DNA of 64,000 nt from Actinobacteria bacterium HGW-Actinobacteria-5 (GTDB taxonomy: Bacteria > Actinomycetota > Actinomycetes > Propionibacteriales > Propionibacteriaceae): positions 1 through 64,000 of the forward strand of contig PHEV01000008.1 in the NCBI GenBank assembly GCA_002843035.1. Reading direction: 5' to 3'. The notes under the pieces are model-generated. The model had not been told where the DNA came from, ran no database searches, and saw nothing but the letters and a program-made list of their open reading frames with translations. Both the position numbers and the translations under genes were made by a program. Positions 1 to 9,217 of the stretch are shown here, one piece after another (positions within the stretch are counted from its first letter, which is position 1; each line of letters begins with the position of its first letter).

Positions 1-1050
1 CGACGTGATCCAGCCCGCCATCGCCACCCGGCCGTAGCCCTCGCCCGCCGGGATTCGCCCCAGCAGCCGCAGCGCGTCCGACACCAGCGCAGCCTCGCCC
101 AGGCTGCGTCCCCGCGCCAGTCCGAACGCCGCCCCCAACACCGACTCCTCCGCCGCCCAGTCCACCCGGTCGAGCAGGTCGTGCGCCGACGGGTCCAGCC
201 ACAGCGCCCGTCGATCCGCAGCGAACTGGACGCACAGCGCCTCCGCGACATCCAGCTCGTCGCCGCGCCCGACGGCGTCGGCCGCGACCTCGTGCAGCAC
301 ACTCTCCGGGGACGGCACCCACTCCAGCGGAATCCGGCTCAGCCCGCGCGGGGTCTGCACGTCCAGGATCCGGCGACCCACCTCCGCCGTCACCGAGACC
401 ATCCCGTCGGTGAAGTCGACCACCACGTCCTCGGGCGCGCTCAGGCCGTAGTCGGCGACGTCACCCCACCACGACTCCTCCGCGTCCAGCTGGGTGTCGT
501 TCAGCCACGGCGGCAACCGCCCGGCCAGGTCGTCCAGCATCGGGTACCAGTCCGAGACCAGGGAAGTGGTCAGCCGCTCCCCTGCCGCCAGCTCCGCGCC
601 CGCGGGCGCCACCAGATAGTCCACGGACGCGCTGCTCTCAGCCGGATCGCCGAACTCCTCCAGGTAGCCCTGCTCCAGCCGCAGCCCCAGCACCGGGCCG
701 GCAGTGTGGGCGGGAGCCACCGCCAGCAGCGCGTTCACCCCGCTCCCCCAGCTCCACAGCGCGTACTCCGGCCCCGGACGCACCCGCAGCCGGTCCTCGA
801 CCACGTCCGGACGGTGCGCCTCCCGGGTGAGCACCCAGCGGCTGCGCCAGCCCTCCAGCACCGAGTGCCGCTGGAAGACCCGGCCCTCTGGCGTGGCCAG
901 CGTGTGCTCCACCTCGTCCGGCGCCTCGAACTCGGCCGGAGCGCCCTTCACCCCCAGCCACGCCAGCTCCACGACGAGATCCGGCCCGCGCAGCAGCCGG
1001 ACGGAGGTGCCGTCCGCGGCGACCCGCACCTCGGCCTCGCCCCAGTGCAT
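1..1050 (-). CDS. Unassigned protein, C-terminus beyond window edge
   Basis: This minus-strand frame is open for exactly 350 codons from an ATG at 1050 to the window edge, so it is absent from the ORF track, which lists only shadows here. Third codon positions are almost all G/C. The ATG overlaps the stop of nei (TGATG), so translation is probably coupled. The product starts MHWGEAEVRV; it is rich in Trp, acidic residues and beta-strand-like stretches, with no signal peptide or obvious membrane segment. I do not recognise a family: there is no nucleotide-binding loop, metal-binding motif or catalytic signature. The coupling to nei suggests co-expression rather than a shared pathway. The alternative of non-coding DNA is unlikely given the long open frame and codon bias. 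Confidence 0.72.
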   Translation of the reverse strand, partial: MHWGEAEVRVAADGTSVRLLRGPDLVVELAWLGVKGAPAEFEAPDEVEHTLATPEGRVFQRHSVLEGWRSRWVLTREAHRPDVVEDRLRVRPGPEYALWSWGSGVNALLAVAPAHTAGPVLGLRLEQGYLEEFGDPAESSASVDYLVAPAGAELAAGERLTTSLVSDWYPMLDDLAGRLPPWLNDTQLDAEESWWGDVADYGLSAPEDVVVDFTDGMVSVTAEVGRRILDVQTPRGLSRIPLEWVPSPESVLHEVAADAVGRGDELDVAEALCVQFAADRRALWLDPSAHDLLDRVDWAAEESVLGAAFGLARGRSLGEAALVSDALRLLGRIPAGEGYGRVAMAGWITS

Positions 1051-1904
1051 CACCGCCGGCGTTGGCATCTCGCGCACCAGTAGAGGTTACGACCCTCGAA
1101 GGCGCGGACGCTGACCTCGCGCCCGCAGACCAGGCAGGGCTGGCCGGCCCGGCGGTACACGTACACCTCGCCGCCATGCCGGTCCACCCGCGGCTCGCGG
1201 CCCATCGCCTCCGGCGTGTGCTCGGGACGCACCGTGTCGATCCGGCCGTGCCGAACCCCCAGCGGCATCAGCTCGACCAGGTCAGCCCAGATCCGCTGCC
1301 ACGCCCGGGCGGAGAGGGTGTTCCCCGGCGTGTCGGGATGGATCCGCTGCCGGTACAGCACCTCCGCCCGGTAGATGTTGCCGACCCCGGCCGCCACCCG
1401 CTGGTCCATCAGCAGCGACGCGATGCTGCGCCCCGAGCGGTGCACCCGCTGCCAGGCCCGCGCTGGATCGGCGTCCGCGCGCAGGGGGTCGGGGCCGAGC
1501 CCCGCGAGCAGACCCGCCACCTCGTCCGGGCCGATCAGCGCGCACGTCTGCGGGCCACGCAGTTCCGCCGCGTGCTGGTCGGTCTCGATCCGCAGCCGCA
1601 ACGTATCCGCACCCTCCACCGGACCCGGACGCACCCAGCGCAGCTTGCCGATCAGGCCGAGGTGGATGTGGACGAACGGGCCCGGCGAAGGGGGCCCGGC
1701 AGGCTCGAGGGGCGACACCGGGGTGGATCCGAAGTCGATCAGGAGGTGCTTGCCGTAGGCCTCGGCGGCGCGAAGCGTCGTCCCGTCCAGCAGCTCCGCG
1801 GCCGCGGCGAAGCGTCCCTGCGGGCTCGTGACGCGCACCGGCCGTCCGGCGAACGCGACCGTGAGTTCGTCGGCCAGGCGGTGAATCACGTGGCCTTCAG
1901 GCAT
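1050..1904 (-). CDS. nei: Nei/Fpg-family DNA glycosylase (endonuclease VIII type)
   Basis: Base-excision repair enzyme: it removes oxidised bases and cleaves the abasic site by beta/delta elimination in the cytoplasm. The start is placed at the ATG giving MPEGHVIHRL, because Pro2 and Glu3 after Met removal are the catalytic residues of this family; an SD-like GGAGGTGA lies just upstream. The 14 extra residues in the ORF track are upstream leader. The middle carries VHIHLGLIGKLRW and LLMDQRVAAGVGNIYRAE (helix-two-turn-helix region). The C-terminus has a four-Cys zinc finger (CLVCG...CARCQ). The length (284 aa) fits the family. It resembles actinobacterial Nei (mycobacterial Rv2464c type) more than Fpg/MutM by the PEGH start. 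The downstream gene starts inside its stop codon. Confidence 0.93.
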   Translation of the reverse strand: MPEGHVIHRLADELTVAFAGRPVRVTSPQGRFAAAAELLDGTTLRAAEAYGKHLLIDFGSTPVSPLEPAGPPSPGPFVHIHLGLIGKLRWVRPGPVEGADTLRLRIETDQHAAELRGPQTCALIGPDEVAGLLAGLGPDPLRADADPARAWQRVHRSGRSIASLLMDQRVAAGVGNIYRAEVLYRQRIHPDTPGNTLSARAWQRIWADLVELMPLGVRHGRIDTVRPEHTPEAMGREPRVDRHGGEVYVYRRAGQPCLVCGREVSVRAFEGRNLYWCARCQRRR

Positions 1905-1948
1905 GTCACCTCCGGGTGGAGAAGGGTCTCGGAGTCTACGCTGCACTC

Positions 1949-2134
1949 ATGAGCTCGACGCAGCGCCATCCCGAGCCCGAACGGGTCTTCGGCAGGGACG
2001 GCATCTCGGGCCTGGTCGACGCCCACCGGGCGCAGCGGGCCCGCGACGTGTCGCGTCCCACACCGTCTGACGAGGCCGCGGCGGAGGCCGCAGCGGACGC
2101 TGCGCTGGCGCGCCTGGACCGCGGACGTCATTGA
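1949..2134 (+). CDS. Small hydrophilic protein, predicted leaderless
   Basis: A 61-residue ORF beginning MSSTQRHPEPERVFGRDG, divergent from nei and upstream of pepN. It is highly charged, rich in Ala/Asp/Arg, with no membrane segment. The start at 1949 is chosen over the ORF-track start at 1916 because a TANNNT box (TACGCT, 1937-1942) sits exactly 6 nt before this ATG and there is no Shine-Dalgarno, the arrangement seen at many genes in this window. Codon usage is coding-like. Function unknown; it could be a short conserved actinobacterial protein. Confidence 0.6.
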   Translation: MSSTQRHPEPERVFGRDGISGLVDAHRAQRARDVSRPTPSDEAAAEAAADAALARLDRGRH

Positions 2135-2243
2135 ACCGGTGCCCACAGGGGTATGTTGTGTGCGCGCGTGCCGCCAGCGGCAGGCCCGCGCGTCCGTGAC
2201 AGCGAAGTACCCACCGTCCATCACCCCTACTCAGTGAGGTTGC

Positions 2244-4841
2244 ATGTACCCGGCAAACATCACCCGTGCTGAAGCCGCCACCCGCTCGGGCCAGATCGCC
2301 ACGCACAGCTACGACGTCACCGTGGACCTCTCCGGACGCGTCCCCGACGCCGGCGAGTACGACCCGACCGCGACCTTCGTGTCGTCCTCCACCGTGAGGT
2401 TCACCGGCAGCGGCGGCCCCAGCTGGATCAACCTGATCGCCGACCGCCTGCTCGCCGTCACCCTCGACGGCCGTCCGCTGCTGGAGGCGGAGCTCACCGA
2501 GCACAAGCTGCACTTCACCGCCGAGGCCGGCGAGCACGAGCTCACCGTCTCCGCCCTGTGCCGGTACAGCCGCACCGGCGAAGGCCTGCACCGCTTCGTC
2601 GACCCCGTCGACGACCAGGTGTACTGCTACACCCAGTTCGAGACCGCGGACGCCCGCCGCATGTATGCCTGCTTCGAGCAGCCCGACCTGAAGGCGACCT
2701 TCGCCCTCACCGTGATCGCGCCCGCCACCTGGACCGTGCTGTCCAACTCCCCGGAGGTCGAACCCACCCCGCTCGAGGACGGCCTGGCCCGCTGGGCCTT
2801 CGCCGCCACTCCCCCGATCTCCACCTACATCACCGCCCTGATCGCCGGGAACTTCCACACCGTCCGCGACAGCTACACCGGCCAGGGCGCGGAGATCCCG
2901 CTGTCGGTGTCGTGCCGGGCTTCCGTGGCACCGCACCTCGACGCCGAGCGCATCCTCGCCACCACCAAGGCCGGCTTCGAGGTCTTCGAGGAGCACTTCG
3001 GCAGGCCCTACCCCTTCGCCGACTACGCGCAGGTCTTCGTGCCGGAGTTCAACGCCGGCGCCATGGAGAACGCCGGGTGCGTGACCATCCGCGACGAGTA
3101 CCTGTACCGCTCCCGGGTCACCAACGCGTCCTACGAAGCGCGCGACAACACGATCCTGCACGAGCTCGCCCACATGTGGTTCGGCGACCTGGTCACGATG
3201 ACCTGGTGGGACGACCTGTGGCTGAACGAGTCGTTCGCCGAATGGGCGTCCCACTTCTGCCAGGCCGAGATCCGGGCGAAGGGCGCCGAGCGGGACGACC
3301 CGTGGGCGACCTTCGCCAACAGCCGCAAGAACTGGGCCTACCGGCAGGACCAGCTGCCGTCCACCCATCCGGTGGCCGCCGACATGGTCGACCTCGCCGC
3401 GGTGGAACTGAACTTCGACGGCATCACCTACGCCAAGGGCGCCTCCGTACTGCGGCAGCTGGTCGCGTTCGTCGGCCAGGACGCGTTCCTCGCCGGCGTG
3501 CGGGCCTACTTCGCGAAGCACGCGTGGGGCAACACCCAGCTGTCCGACCTGCTCGCAGCACTCACCGAGGCGTCCGGACGCGACCTGTCCCACTTCGCCG
3601 CCGAGTGGCTGCAGACCGCGGGGGTGAACACGATCTGGGCCGAATTCGCCCTCGACGAGGCAGGCAACTTCTCCCGGTTCGCGATCCGCCAGATCGCCCC
3701 CGCCGCGTGGCCCACCCTGCGGCACCACCGGCTCGCCGTCGGCCTGTACGCCGAGCAGGACGGACGGCTCGTCCGCGTCCATCGCGCCGAGGTGGACATC
3801 TCCGGAGAACTGACCGAGCTGCCCGAGCTGGTCGGCCAGCCGCGTGCGGCGCTGATCCTGCTCAACGACGACGACCTCAGCTACACCAAGATCCGGCTCG
3901 ACCCGCTGTCACTCACCACGGTGGTGAACGGCATCGGCAGGCTCGAGGACCCGCTCAGCCGCGCGCTGTGCTGGGGAGCCAGCTGGGACATGTGCCGCGA
4001 CGGTGAGCTGCCGGCGTCCGACTTCGTCTCGCTGGCGCTGTCCGGTGTCGGGGTGGAGACCGACCTCACCGCCGTGCAGGGCGTGCTGGCCCAGGCCCGC
4101 ACCGCGATCGACCTGTACGCGCCGCGCGAGAACCGGGTCGAGCTCAACGAACGGTTCGTGACCGGGCTCGCCCGGCTGCTCAAGGAGGCCGAGCCGGGCT
4201 CGGACCACCAGCTGGCCTTCGCAAGGGCGCTCGCCAACGCGGCCCGCTCCGATGCCGTCGTGCAACTCCTGCAGGCCTGGCTGGCCGGGAACGAGGCGCC
4301 GGCAGGACTCGCCGTCGACACCGACCTGCGCTGGCTGATCCTGACCAACCTCGCCCGCCTCGGCGTGGTCGGCGACGACACGATCGACGCCGAACTGGCG
4401 CGGGACGCGACCGCGCGGGGCGCCGAACAGGCCGCCGGCGCCAGGGCCGCCCAGCCCACACCCGCGGCGAAGGCGGCCGCGTGGCTGCTGGCCACCGAGG
4501 ACGACGACGTGCCCAACGAGACCCACTTCCAGGTCTGCATGCGCTTCTGGCAGTTCGAGCAGGACGAGGTACTGCGTCCCTACGTGCAGCGCTACCTCGC
4601 CGTCGCGAAGGCGATCTCGGAGGGCACCGACGGCTGGGCCGACCGGAGCTCGGCGATCAAGCAGCACGTGCTCGGCCGGCTCTTCCCGAGCCCGCTCGCC
4701 GACCGGGCGACGCTGCAGCTGGTCGACCAGTGGCTGCAGGCCACCCCGCTCAGCGACTCTGTGCTGCGCCAGGTGACCGAGCACCGCGACGACGCCGAGC
4801 GTGCCCTGCGCTGCCAGGAGGCTGCCCGGGCGCGGTCGTGA
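2244..4841 (+). CDS. pepN: Aminopeptidase N (M1 family zinc metallopeptidase)
   Basis: Cytoplasmic M1 aminopeptidase that trims N-terminal residues from peptides. It is 865 aa, the usual length of actinobacterial PepN. Visible M1 marks are the substrate-binding GAMENAG near residue 272, the zinc site HELAHMWFGD near residue 306, and the downstream Glu ligand in NESFAEW about 18 residues later. The N-terminal beta-sandwich and long helical C-terminal domain (about residues 530-865) are in the expected order. Start ATG with TCAGTGAGGT upstream. A possible promoter is TTGAAC (2131-2136) and TATGTT (2152-2157), with a short 15-nt spacer overlapping the end of the small upstream gene. It stands alone, with no operon partner downstream on the same strand. 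Confidence 0.95.
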   Translation: MYPANITRAEAATRSGQIATHSYDVTVDLSGRVPDAGEYDPTATFVSSSTVRFTGSGGPSWINLIADRLLAVTLDGRPLLEAELTEHKLHFTAEAGEHELTVSALCRYSRTGEGLHRFVDPVDDQVYCYTQFETADARRMYACFEQPDLKATFALTVIAPATWTVLSNSPEVEPTPLEDGLARWAFAATPPISTYITALIAGNFHTVRDSYTGQGAEIPLSVSCRASVAPHLDAERILATTKAGFEVFEEHFGRPYPFADYAQVFVPEFNAGAMENAGCVTIRDEYLYRSRVTNASYEARDNTILHELAHMWFGDLVTMTWWDDLWLNESFAEWASHFCQAEIRAKGAERDDPWATFANSRKNWAYRQDQLPSTHPVAADMVDLAAVELNFDGITYAKGASVLRQLVAFVGQDAFLAGVRAYFAKHAWGNTQLSDLLAALTEASGRDLSHFAAEWLQTAGVNTIWAEFALDEAGNFSRFAIRQIAPAAWPTLRHHRLAVGLYAEQDGRLVRVHRAEVDISGELTELPELVGQPRAALILLNDDDLSYTKIRLDPLSLTTVVNGIGRLEDPLSRALCWGASWDMCRDGELPASDFVSLALSGVGVETDLTAVQGVLAQARTAIDLYAPRENRVELNERFVTGLARLLKEAEPGSDHQLAFARALANAARSDAVVQLLQAWLAGNEAPAGLAVDTDLRWLILTNLARLGVVGDDTIDAELARDATARGAEQAAGARAAQPTPAAKAAAWLLATEDDDVPNETHFQVCMRFWQFEQDEVLRPYVQRYLAVAKAISEGTDGWADRSSAIKQHVLGRLFPSPLADRATLQLVDQWLQATPLSDSVLRQVTEHRDDAERALRCQEAARARS

Positions 4842-4909
4842 ACTGAGCTCTCGGGCCCTGCACTGTGATGCCGGGACCGTGCGGCTGCCGGCTCACGATC
4901 CGGCGGCGG

Positions 4910-5080
4910 CTACTCGCCTCGCTGCCGCCACGCCGGGCCCATGATCAGGGCCGTGAGCACGGCGCCGACGCCGAACGGGATGAAGATCGTCAGCGTGAGC
5001 ATCTCCAGAACCGTCGGATCCGTCACGGCAGGCCAACTGGGCAGGGTCTCCAGCGGGAGGAACGCGGGAACTGGAAGCAT
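4910..5080 (-). CDS. Small single-pass membrane protein
   Basis: A 56-residue reading frame starting MLPVPAFLPLETL and containing one hydrophobic segment (TLTIFIPFGVGAVLTALIMG) followed by a short basic tail ending WRQRGE. The ORF track merges it into a longer 194-residue frame that reads back through pyrR and is not credible. The ATG at 5080 is preceded by TACGGT exactly 6 nt away (5087-5092 on the plus strand numbering), the leaderless arrangement common in this window. Function unknown. It is divergent from pyrR, so the 5081-5177 gap probably holds both promoters. Confidence 0.55.
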   Translation of the reverse strand: MLPVPAFLPLETLPSWPAVTDPTVLEMLTLTIFIPFGVGAVLTALIMGPAWRQRGE

Positions 5081-5177
5081 GACCAAACCGTAGCCGACCT
5101 CGGATAGTCTGGCCGCTCGAAGACCGGTGGCACCTGTGCTGATGACCACCGATCCGAGAGCACACGAGGAGCGCTGC

Positions 5178-5789
5178 GTGGTTGACCCTGCACCCCGGGA
5201 GGTCTCGACAAGCTCGACCGACGGTTCGGGCCCGACCAGCGGTTCGGAGGAGAGTTCCCGCACCGTTGTCGATGCATCCGAACTGGCCCGATCACTGTCC
5301 AGGATCGCGCACGAGATCCTCGAGGCGAACCGTGGCGCGTCCGACCTGGTGCTGCTCGGCATCCCGACCCGCGGCGTCCACCTGGCCCGGCGGCTGGCGA
5401 GACTGATCGAGGGCATCGAGGGCAGCCCCGTCCGGGTGGGCGACCTCGACATCACGATGTACCGCGACGACCTGCGCAGCAACCCCACCCGCAACCCGGC
5501 CCGGACCTCGATCCCCGGCCGGATCGACGACGCCGTGGTGGTCCTGGTCGACGACGTGCTCTACTCCGGACGCACGATCGGCGCGGCGATCGACGCCCTG
5601 CGCGACCTCGGCCGGCCACGGGCCGTCCGGCTGGCCGTCCTGGTCGATCGGGGCCACCGCGAGTTGCCGGTGGCCGCCGACCACGTCGGACGGACCATCC
5701 AGACCGCGGCCGACGAACGCGTCCAGGTGCTCCTGACCGAGAAGGACGGGCACGACGCGGTCACCATCTCCCGGGGAGGCAACCGATGA
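5178..5789 (+). CDS. pyrR: PyrR: pyrimidine operon attenuator / uracil phosphoribosyltransferase
   Basis: PyrR binds UMP/UTP and pyr mRNA to control pyrimidine synthesis, and can have uracil phosphoribosyltransferase activity. The PRPP loop is [16 protein letters not shown]; the family features [14 protein letters not shown] and TMYRDDL are present. The start is placed at GTG 5178 because GAGGAG lies 6-11 nt upstream; the ORF-track ATG at 5127 has no such signal. From GTG the protein is 203 aa, longer than the usual 180-190: the first ~30 residues are low-complexity ([17 protein letters not shown]) and are encoded by a palindromic repeat (see separate entry). The stop overlaps the pyrB ATG (ATGA), so pyrR-pyrB-pyrC form one operon. 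Confidence 0.9.
   Translation: MVDPAPREVSTSSTDGSGPTSGSEESSRTVVDASELARSLSRIAHEILEANRGASDLVLLGIPTRGVHLARRLARLIEGIEGSPVRVGDLDITMYRDDLRSNPTRNPARTSIPGRIDDAVVVLVDDVLYSGRTIGAAIDALRDLGRPRAVRLAVLVDRGHRELPVAADHVGRTIQTAADERVQVLLTEKDGHDAVTISRGGNR
5201..5219. repeat. Imperfect palindrome embedded in the pyrR 5' coding end
   Basis: GGTCTCGACAAGCTCGACC (19 bp; its reverse complement is GGTCGAGCTTGTCGAGACC) resembles a short palindromic element often seen between genes in GC-rich actinobacteria (from memory, not searched). Here it lies inside the coding sequence and encodes part of the low-complexity N-terminus of PyrR. Confidence 0.5.
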
Positions 5790-6724
5790 GGCACCTGCTC
5801 AGCTGCGCCGATCTCGACCTGGCCACCGCCACCGGCATCCTCGACCTCGCCGAGGAGATGCAGCAGGTGCAGTCGCGTCCGGTGAAGAAGCTGCCCGCCC
5901 TGCGCGGACGCACCATCGTCAACATCTTCTTCGAGGACTCGACCCGCACCCGCACGTCCTTCGAGATCGCCGGCAAGTGGCTGAGCGCCGACACCATCAA
6001 CGTCTCCGCCAAGGGGTCGTCGGTGAGCAAGGGCGAGTCGCTGCGAGACACCATGCTCACCCTCGACGCGATGGGGGTGGACTGCTTCGTGATCCGGCAC
6101 TCGTCCTCGGGCGCGGCCGCCCAGGTGGCCAGCTGGGTGCGCGCCCAGGTGGTCAACGCCGGCGACGGGCAGCACGAGCACCCCACCCAGGCGCTGCTGG
6201 ACGCCTACGCGATGCGCCAGCACTTCCGGACGGTCGGCGCCGAGGGCTTCGCCGGCAAGAAGATCGCCATCGTCGGCGACCTGCTGCACTCGCGGGTCGT
6301 GCGCAGCAACGTGCTGCTGCAGCACACCCTCGGGGGTGAGGTCGTGCTGGTCGCGCCCCCGACCCTGCTGCCCACCGGGGTGGAGAACTGGGGCTGCCAG
6401 ATCAGCGACGACCTGGACCCGGTGCTCGGCGAGGCCGACATCGTGATGATGCTGCGGGTGCAGCGCGAGCGGATGGCCGGCGGCTTCTTCCCCACCGAAC
6501 GCGAGTACACCGCGCGGTTCGGACTCACCGAGGAACGGCTCGCCGCGATGAAGCCCGACGCGGCGATCTGCCACCCCGGCCCGATGAACCGGGGCGTGGA
6601 GATCTCCAGCGCCGCCGCGGACGCCGCCAACTCGCTGGTTCTCGACCAGGTCGCCGCCGGCGTGGCGATCCGGATGAGCGTGTTGTACCACCTGCTGGGC
6701 TCGGACGAAGGAGCAGTGCATTGA
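5786..6724 (+). CDS. pyrB: Aspartate carbamoyltransferase catalytic subunit
   Basis: Carbamoylates aspartate, the second step of UMP synthesis. 312 aa, the normal catalytic-chain length. The carbamoyl-phosphate loop is [15 protein letters not shown] (about residues 49-63), and the [13 protein letters not shown] motif sits near residue 133. The ATG overlaps the pyrR stop by 4 bp, with CGGGGAGGC as ribosome binding site inside pyrR. The stop overlaps the TTG start of pyrC. No pyrI regulatory-subunit gene is next to it, as expected for a PyrR-controlled actinobacterial operon. Confidence 0.97.
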   Translation: MRHLLSCADLDLATATGILDLAEEMQQVQSRPVKKLPALRGRTIVNIFFEDSTRTRTSFEIAGKWLSADTINVSAKGSSVSKGESLRDTMLTLDAMGVDCFVIRHSSSGAAAQVASWVRAQVVNAGDGQHEHPTQALLDAYAMRQHFRTVGAEGFAGKKIAIVGDLLHSRVVRSNVLLQHTLGGEVVLVAPPTLLPTGVENWGCQISDDLDPVLGEADIVMMLRVQRERMAGGFFPTEREYTARFGLTEERLAAMKPDAAICHPGPMNRGVEISSAAADAANSLVLDQVAAGVAIRMSVLYHLLGSDEGAVH

Positions 6725-8004
6725 CCACCACGCCCACCGACCTCCTGATCACGGGCGCGACGCTCGCCGACGGGAGCCGGAGCGACCTGTACCTGTCCGG
6801 TGGGCTGATCGCCGACCCCGCGTCCGCGCCGGCCGGAGTGGAGCGGTTCGACGCGGACGGCCTGCTCGCCCTCCCCGGGCTGGTCGACCTGCACACCCAC
6901 CTGCGCGAGCCCGGACGTGAAGACGCAGAGACCGTCGACTCCGGCACCGCCGCGGCCGCGCGTGGCGGCTTCACCTGCGTCCACGCGATGGCCAACACCA
7001 ACCCGGTCACCGACACCGCCGAGGCCGCCGAGTACGTGGCCGGACTGGGCCAGCGGGAGGGCCACTGCGAGGTGCGCGTGGTCGGCGCGATCACCAAGGG
7101 GCTGGCCGGGGAAGAACTGGCCGAACTCGGCCTGATGGCCAACTCGGGCGCCCGGGTGCGGGTCTTCTCCGACGACGGCCGGTGCGTGGGCGACTCCCAG
7201 CTGATGCGCCGCGCGCTCAGCTACGTCCGCTCCTTCGACGGCGTGGTCGCCCAGCACTCCCAGGACACCCAGCTGGCCGGGCCCGGCGCCTGCTGCCACG
7301 AGTCGGAGTGGTCCGGACGCCTCGGCCTGCCCGGCTGGCCATCCCAGGCGGAGAGCATCATCGTTGCCCGCGACGTGCAGCTCGCCGAGCTCACCGACTC
7401 CCGCGTCCACGTCTGCCATGTGTCCACCGCGGAGAGCGTCGACATCGTGCGCTGGGCCAAGAAGCGCGGCATCAAGGTGACCGCGGAGGCCACCCCGCAC
7501 CACCTGCTGCTCGACACCCCACTGGTCGCCGGCTACGACACCACGTTCAAGGTCAACCCGCCGCTGCGCACCTCCGAGCACCTCGAGGCGGTGCGCGAGG
7601 CGCTGGCCGACGGCACGATCGACATCGTCGGCACCGACCACGCCCCGCACGCCCGCCAGGACAAGGACCACCCCTTCGACGTGGCGCTGCCCGGCATGAT
7701 CGGCCTGGAGCAGGCACTGTCGGTGGTGATGGAGGTCATGGTCAACACCGGGCGGATGGACTGGCCCACCGTCGTGGAGCGGATGTCGTCCGCGCCGGCC
7801 CGAATCGGGCAGGTGGCCGGCCAGGGCCGTCCGCTGGCCGTCGGGGAACCGGCGAACCTCGTGCTCGTGGACCCGTCCGCGCGGGCCGTCGTCGACCGGG
7901 ACGCGTCCCGCTCCCGCTCGCGGAACAACCCGTACCACGGACGCGAGCTGCCCGACCCCGTCGTGATGACGATCTGGAAGGGCGCAGCCACCTACCGCCG
8001 CTGA
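6721..8004 (+). CDS. pyrC: Dihydroorotase, multifunctional-complex type
   Basis: Cyclises carbamoyl-aspartate to dihydroorotate, the third step of UMP synthesis. 427 aa (class I, the long type). The metal-binding HxH is in [15 protein letters not shown] (about residue 58), the later histidines are in VCHVST and ATPHHL, and the catalytic Asp is in VGTDHAPH. The start is a TTG overlapping the pyrB stop (TTGA), so translation is coupled; no better start lies nearby. The operon ends here: the next gene is a LacI regulator after a 109-bp gap, so carA/carB, pyrD and pyrF must lie elsewhere. Confidence 0.96.
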   Translation: MTTTPTDLLITGATLADGSRSDLYLSGGLIADPASAPAGVERFDADGLLALPGLVDLHTHLREPGREDAETVDSGTAAAARGGFTCVHAMANTNPVTDTAEAAEYVAGLGQREGHCEVRVVGAITKGLAGEELAELGLMANSGARVRVFSDDGRCVGDSQLMRRALSYVRSFDGVVAQHSQDTQLAGPGACCHESEWSGRLGLPGWPSQAESIIVARDVQLAELTDSRVHVCHVSTAESVDIVRWAKKRGIKVTAEATPHHLLLDTPLVAGYDTTFKVNPPLRTSEHLEAVREALADGTIDIVGTDHAPHARQDKDHPFDVALPGMIGLEQALSVVMEVMVNTGRMDWPTVVERMSSAPARIGQVAGQGRPLAVGEPANLVLVDPSARAVVDRDASRSRSRNNPYHGRELPDPVVMTIWKGAATYRR

Positions 8005-8028
8005 TTCCGCGGCCGAGCCCGTCCCGCA

Positions 8029-8040
8029 TGAATCGATTCA
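8029..8040. promoter_or_regulatory. Candidate LacI-family operator
   Basis: TGAATCGATTCA is a perfect 12-bp palindrome with a central CG, the hallmark of LacI-family operators. It lies 73 bp upstream of the LacI-family start codon and just after pyrC. Autoregulation is inferred. No second copy was seen in the 105-bp gap before the alpha-glucosidase. Confidence 0.45.
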
Positions 8041-8113
8041 GCAGTTTGGGCGATTCTCCGGCATTCCGGCAGGCCCTGTGGTTATGCTCGGGCCAATTGC
8101 AGGAAGGACTCCG

Positions 8114-9112
8114 ATGACCGCACAACGGGCGAGCGTGAAGGACGTCGCGCAGCTGGCGGGGGTCTCGGTCGGCACCGTCTCGAACGTGCTGAACCGGCCC
8201 GAGTCGGTCACAGAGAAGACCCGCGTCAGGGTCGAGCAGGCGATGGCGCAGCTCAACTTCCACCGCAACGCGTCCGCACGGCAGTTGCGGGCGGGGGTGT
8301 CCCGCACCGTCGGCGTGATCGTGATGGACGTGGGCAACCCGTACTACACCGAACTCGCCCGCGGCATCGAGGACCGCCTCGCCGATGACGACCACACCCT
8401 GATCCTGTGCTCCTCCGACGAGGATCCGCAGCGGGAGGCGCAGTTCCTCCGGTTGCTCGCCGAGCAGGGCGTCCGCGGTGTGCTGGTCACGCCGACAGCC
8501 TCGACCACGCAGCGGCTCGGCGACCTGCGCCGGCTCGGCATCCCTTCGGTGCTGATGGACTCCCACAGCACCCAGCACACCTCCGTGGGCGTCGACCACG
8601 TCTCCGGCGGACGCCAGGCGATCAGCCACCTTCTCGACCAGGGCCACCGACGGATCCTCTACCTCGCCGGCCCGACCGACCTCCAGCAGACCCGGCACCG
8701 GCTGCGCGGCGCCATCGAGGCCGTCCAGGCCGCCGGGCTCGACCCGACCGACGTGCTGCGCGTCGTGAACCTGCCGAACCTGACGGCGAACGAGGGCCAG
8801 CGTGGCCTGATCGAGGCGCTGGACGACCCCGGCCCCGCACCGACGGCCGTTTTCGCCATGAACGACATTGTCGCCCTCGGCGCGATGCGGGAACTGCGGG
8901 TGCGCGGCCTGTCGATCCCCCGCGACATGGCCGTGGTCGGCTACGACGACCTGTACTTCGCCGCGGAACTGATGACCCCGCTGAGCTCGGTGCGCCAGCC
9001 GATGCGTCAGCTCGGCTGGGCCGCGGCCGACCTGCTGCTCACCGAGCACCCGCACACGGTCTTCCAGCCGGAGTTGATCGTCCGCGCGTCCTCGGACTTC
9101 CGTCGACCCTGA
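8114..9112 (+). CDS. LacI-family transcriptional regulator
   Basis: DNA-binding repressor/activator responding to a sugar. The N-terminal HTH and hinge read VKDVAQLAGVSVGTVSNVLN (residues 6-25), followed by the periplasmic-binding-protein-like sensor domain (SRTVGVIVMDVGNPYYTEL onward). The start is moved to ATG 8114 because AGGAAGGACT lies just upstream; the 12 extra ORF-track residues would break the usual short pre-HTH N-terminus. 332 aa, a normal length. The alpha-glucosidase downstream suggests a gluco-oligosaccharide effector, and the perfect palindrome at 8029-8040 is a candidate operator. The effector cannot be read from sequence. Confidence 0.93.
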   Translation: MTAQRASVKDVAQLAGVSVGTVSNVLNRPESVTEKTRVRVEQAMAQLNFHRNASARQLRAGVSRTVGVIVMDVGNPYYTELARGIEDRLADDDHTLILCSSDEDPQREAQFLRLLAEQGVRGVLVTPTASTTQRLGDLRRLGIPSVLMDSHSTQHTSVGVDHVSGGRQAISHLLDQGHRRILYLAGPTDLQQTRHRLRGAIEAVQAAGLDPTDVLRVVNLPNLTANEGQRGLIEALDDPGPAPTAVFAMNDIVALGAMRELRVRGLSIPRDMAVVGYDDLYFAAELMTPLSSVRQPMRQLGWAAADLLLTEHPHTVFQPELIVRASSDFRRP

Positions 9113-9217
9113 CGCGATCTGACCGCTGAAGCGCCCGAATGGGACGGGTGGGGCATCCGGGATGCGGAGAGCGGCGGGATCGCGACATCGTTCTTGCGTG
9201 CCCTAGGCTGCGGAACC

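Noticed and set aside
181-1083. 300-codon plus-strand ORF at the left edge
   Set aside because: Arg/Pro/Gln-rich shadow; the minus-strand frame with better codon bias and coupling to nei was chosen.
1947-3782. 611-codon minus-strand ORF opposite pepN
   Set aside because: It lies antisense to a clear M1 aminopeptidase; long antisense frames are expected in GC-rich coding DNA, and its product shows only Gly/Val/Asp-rich shadow sequence.
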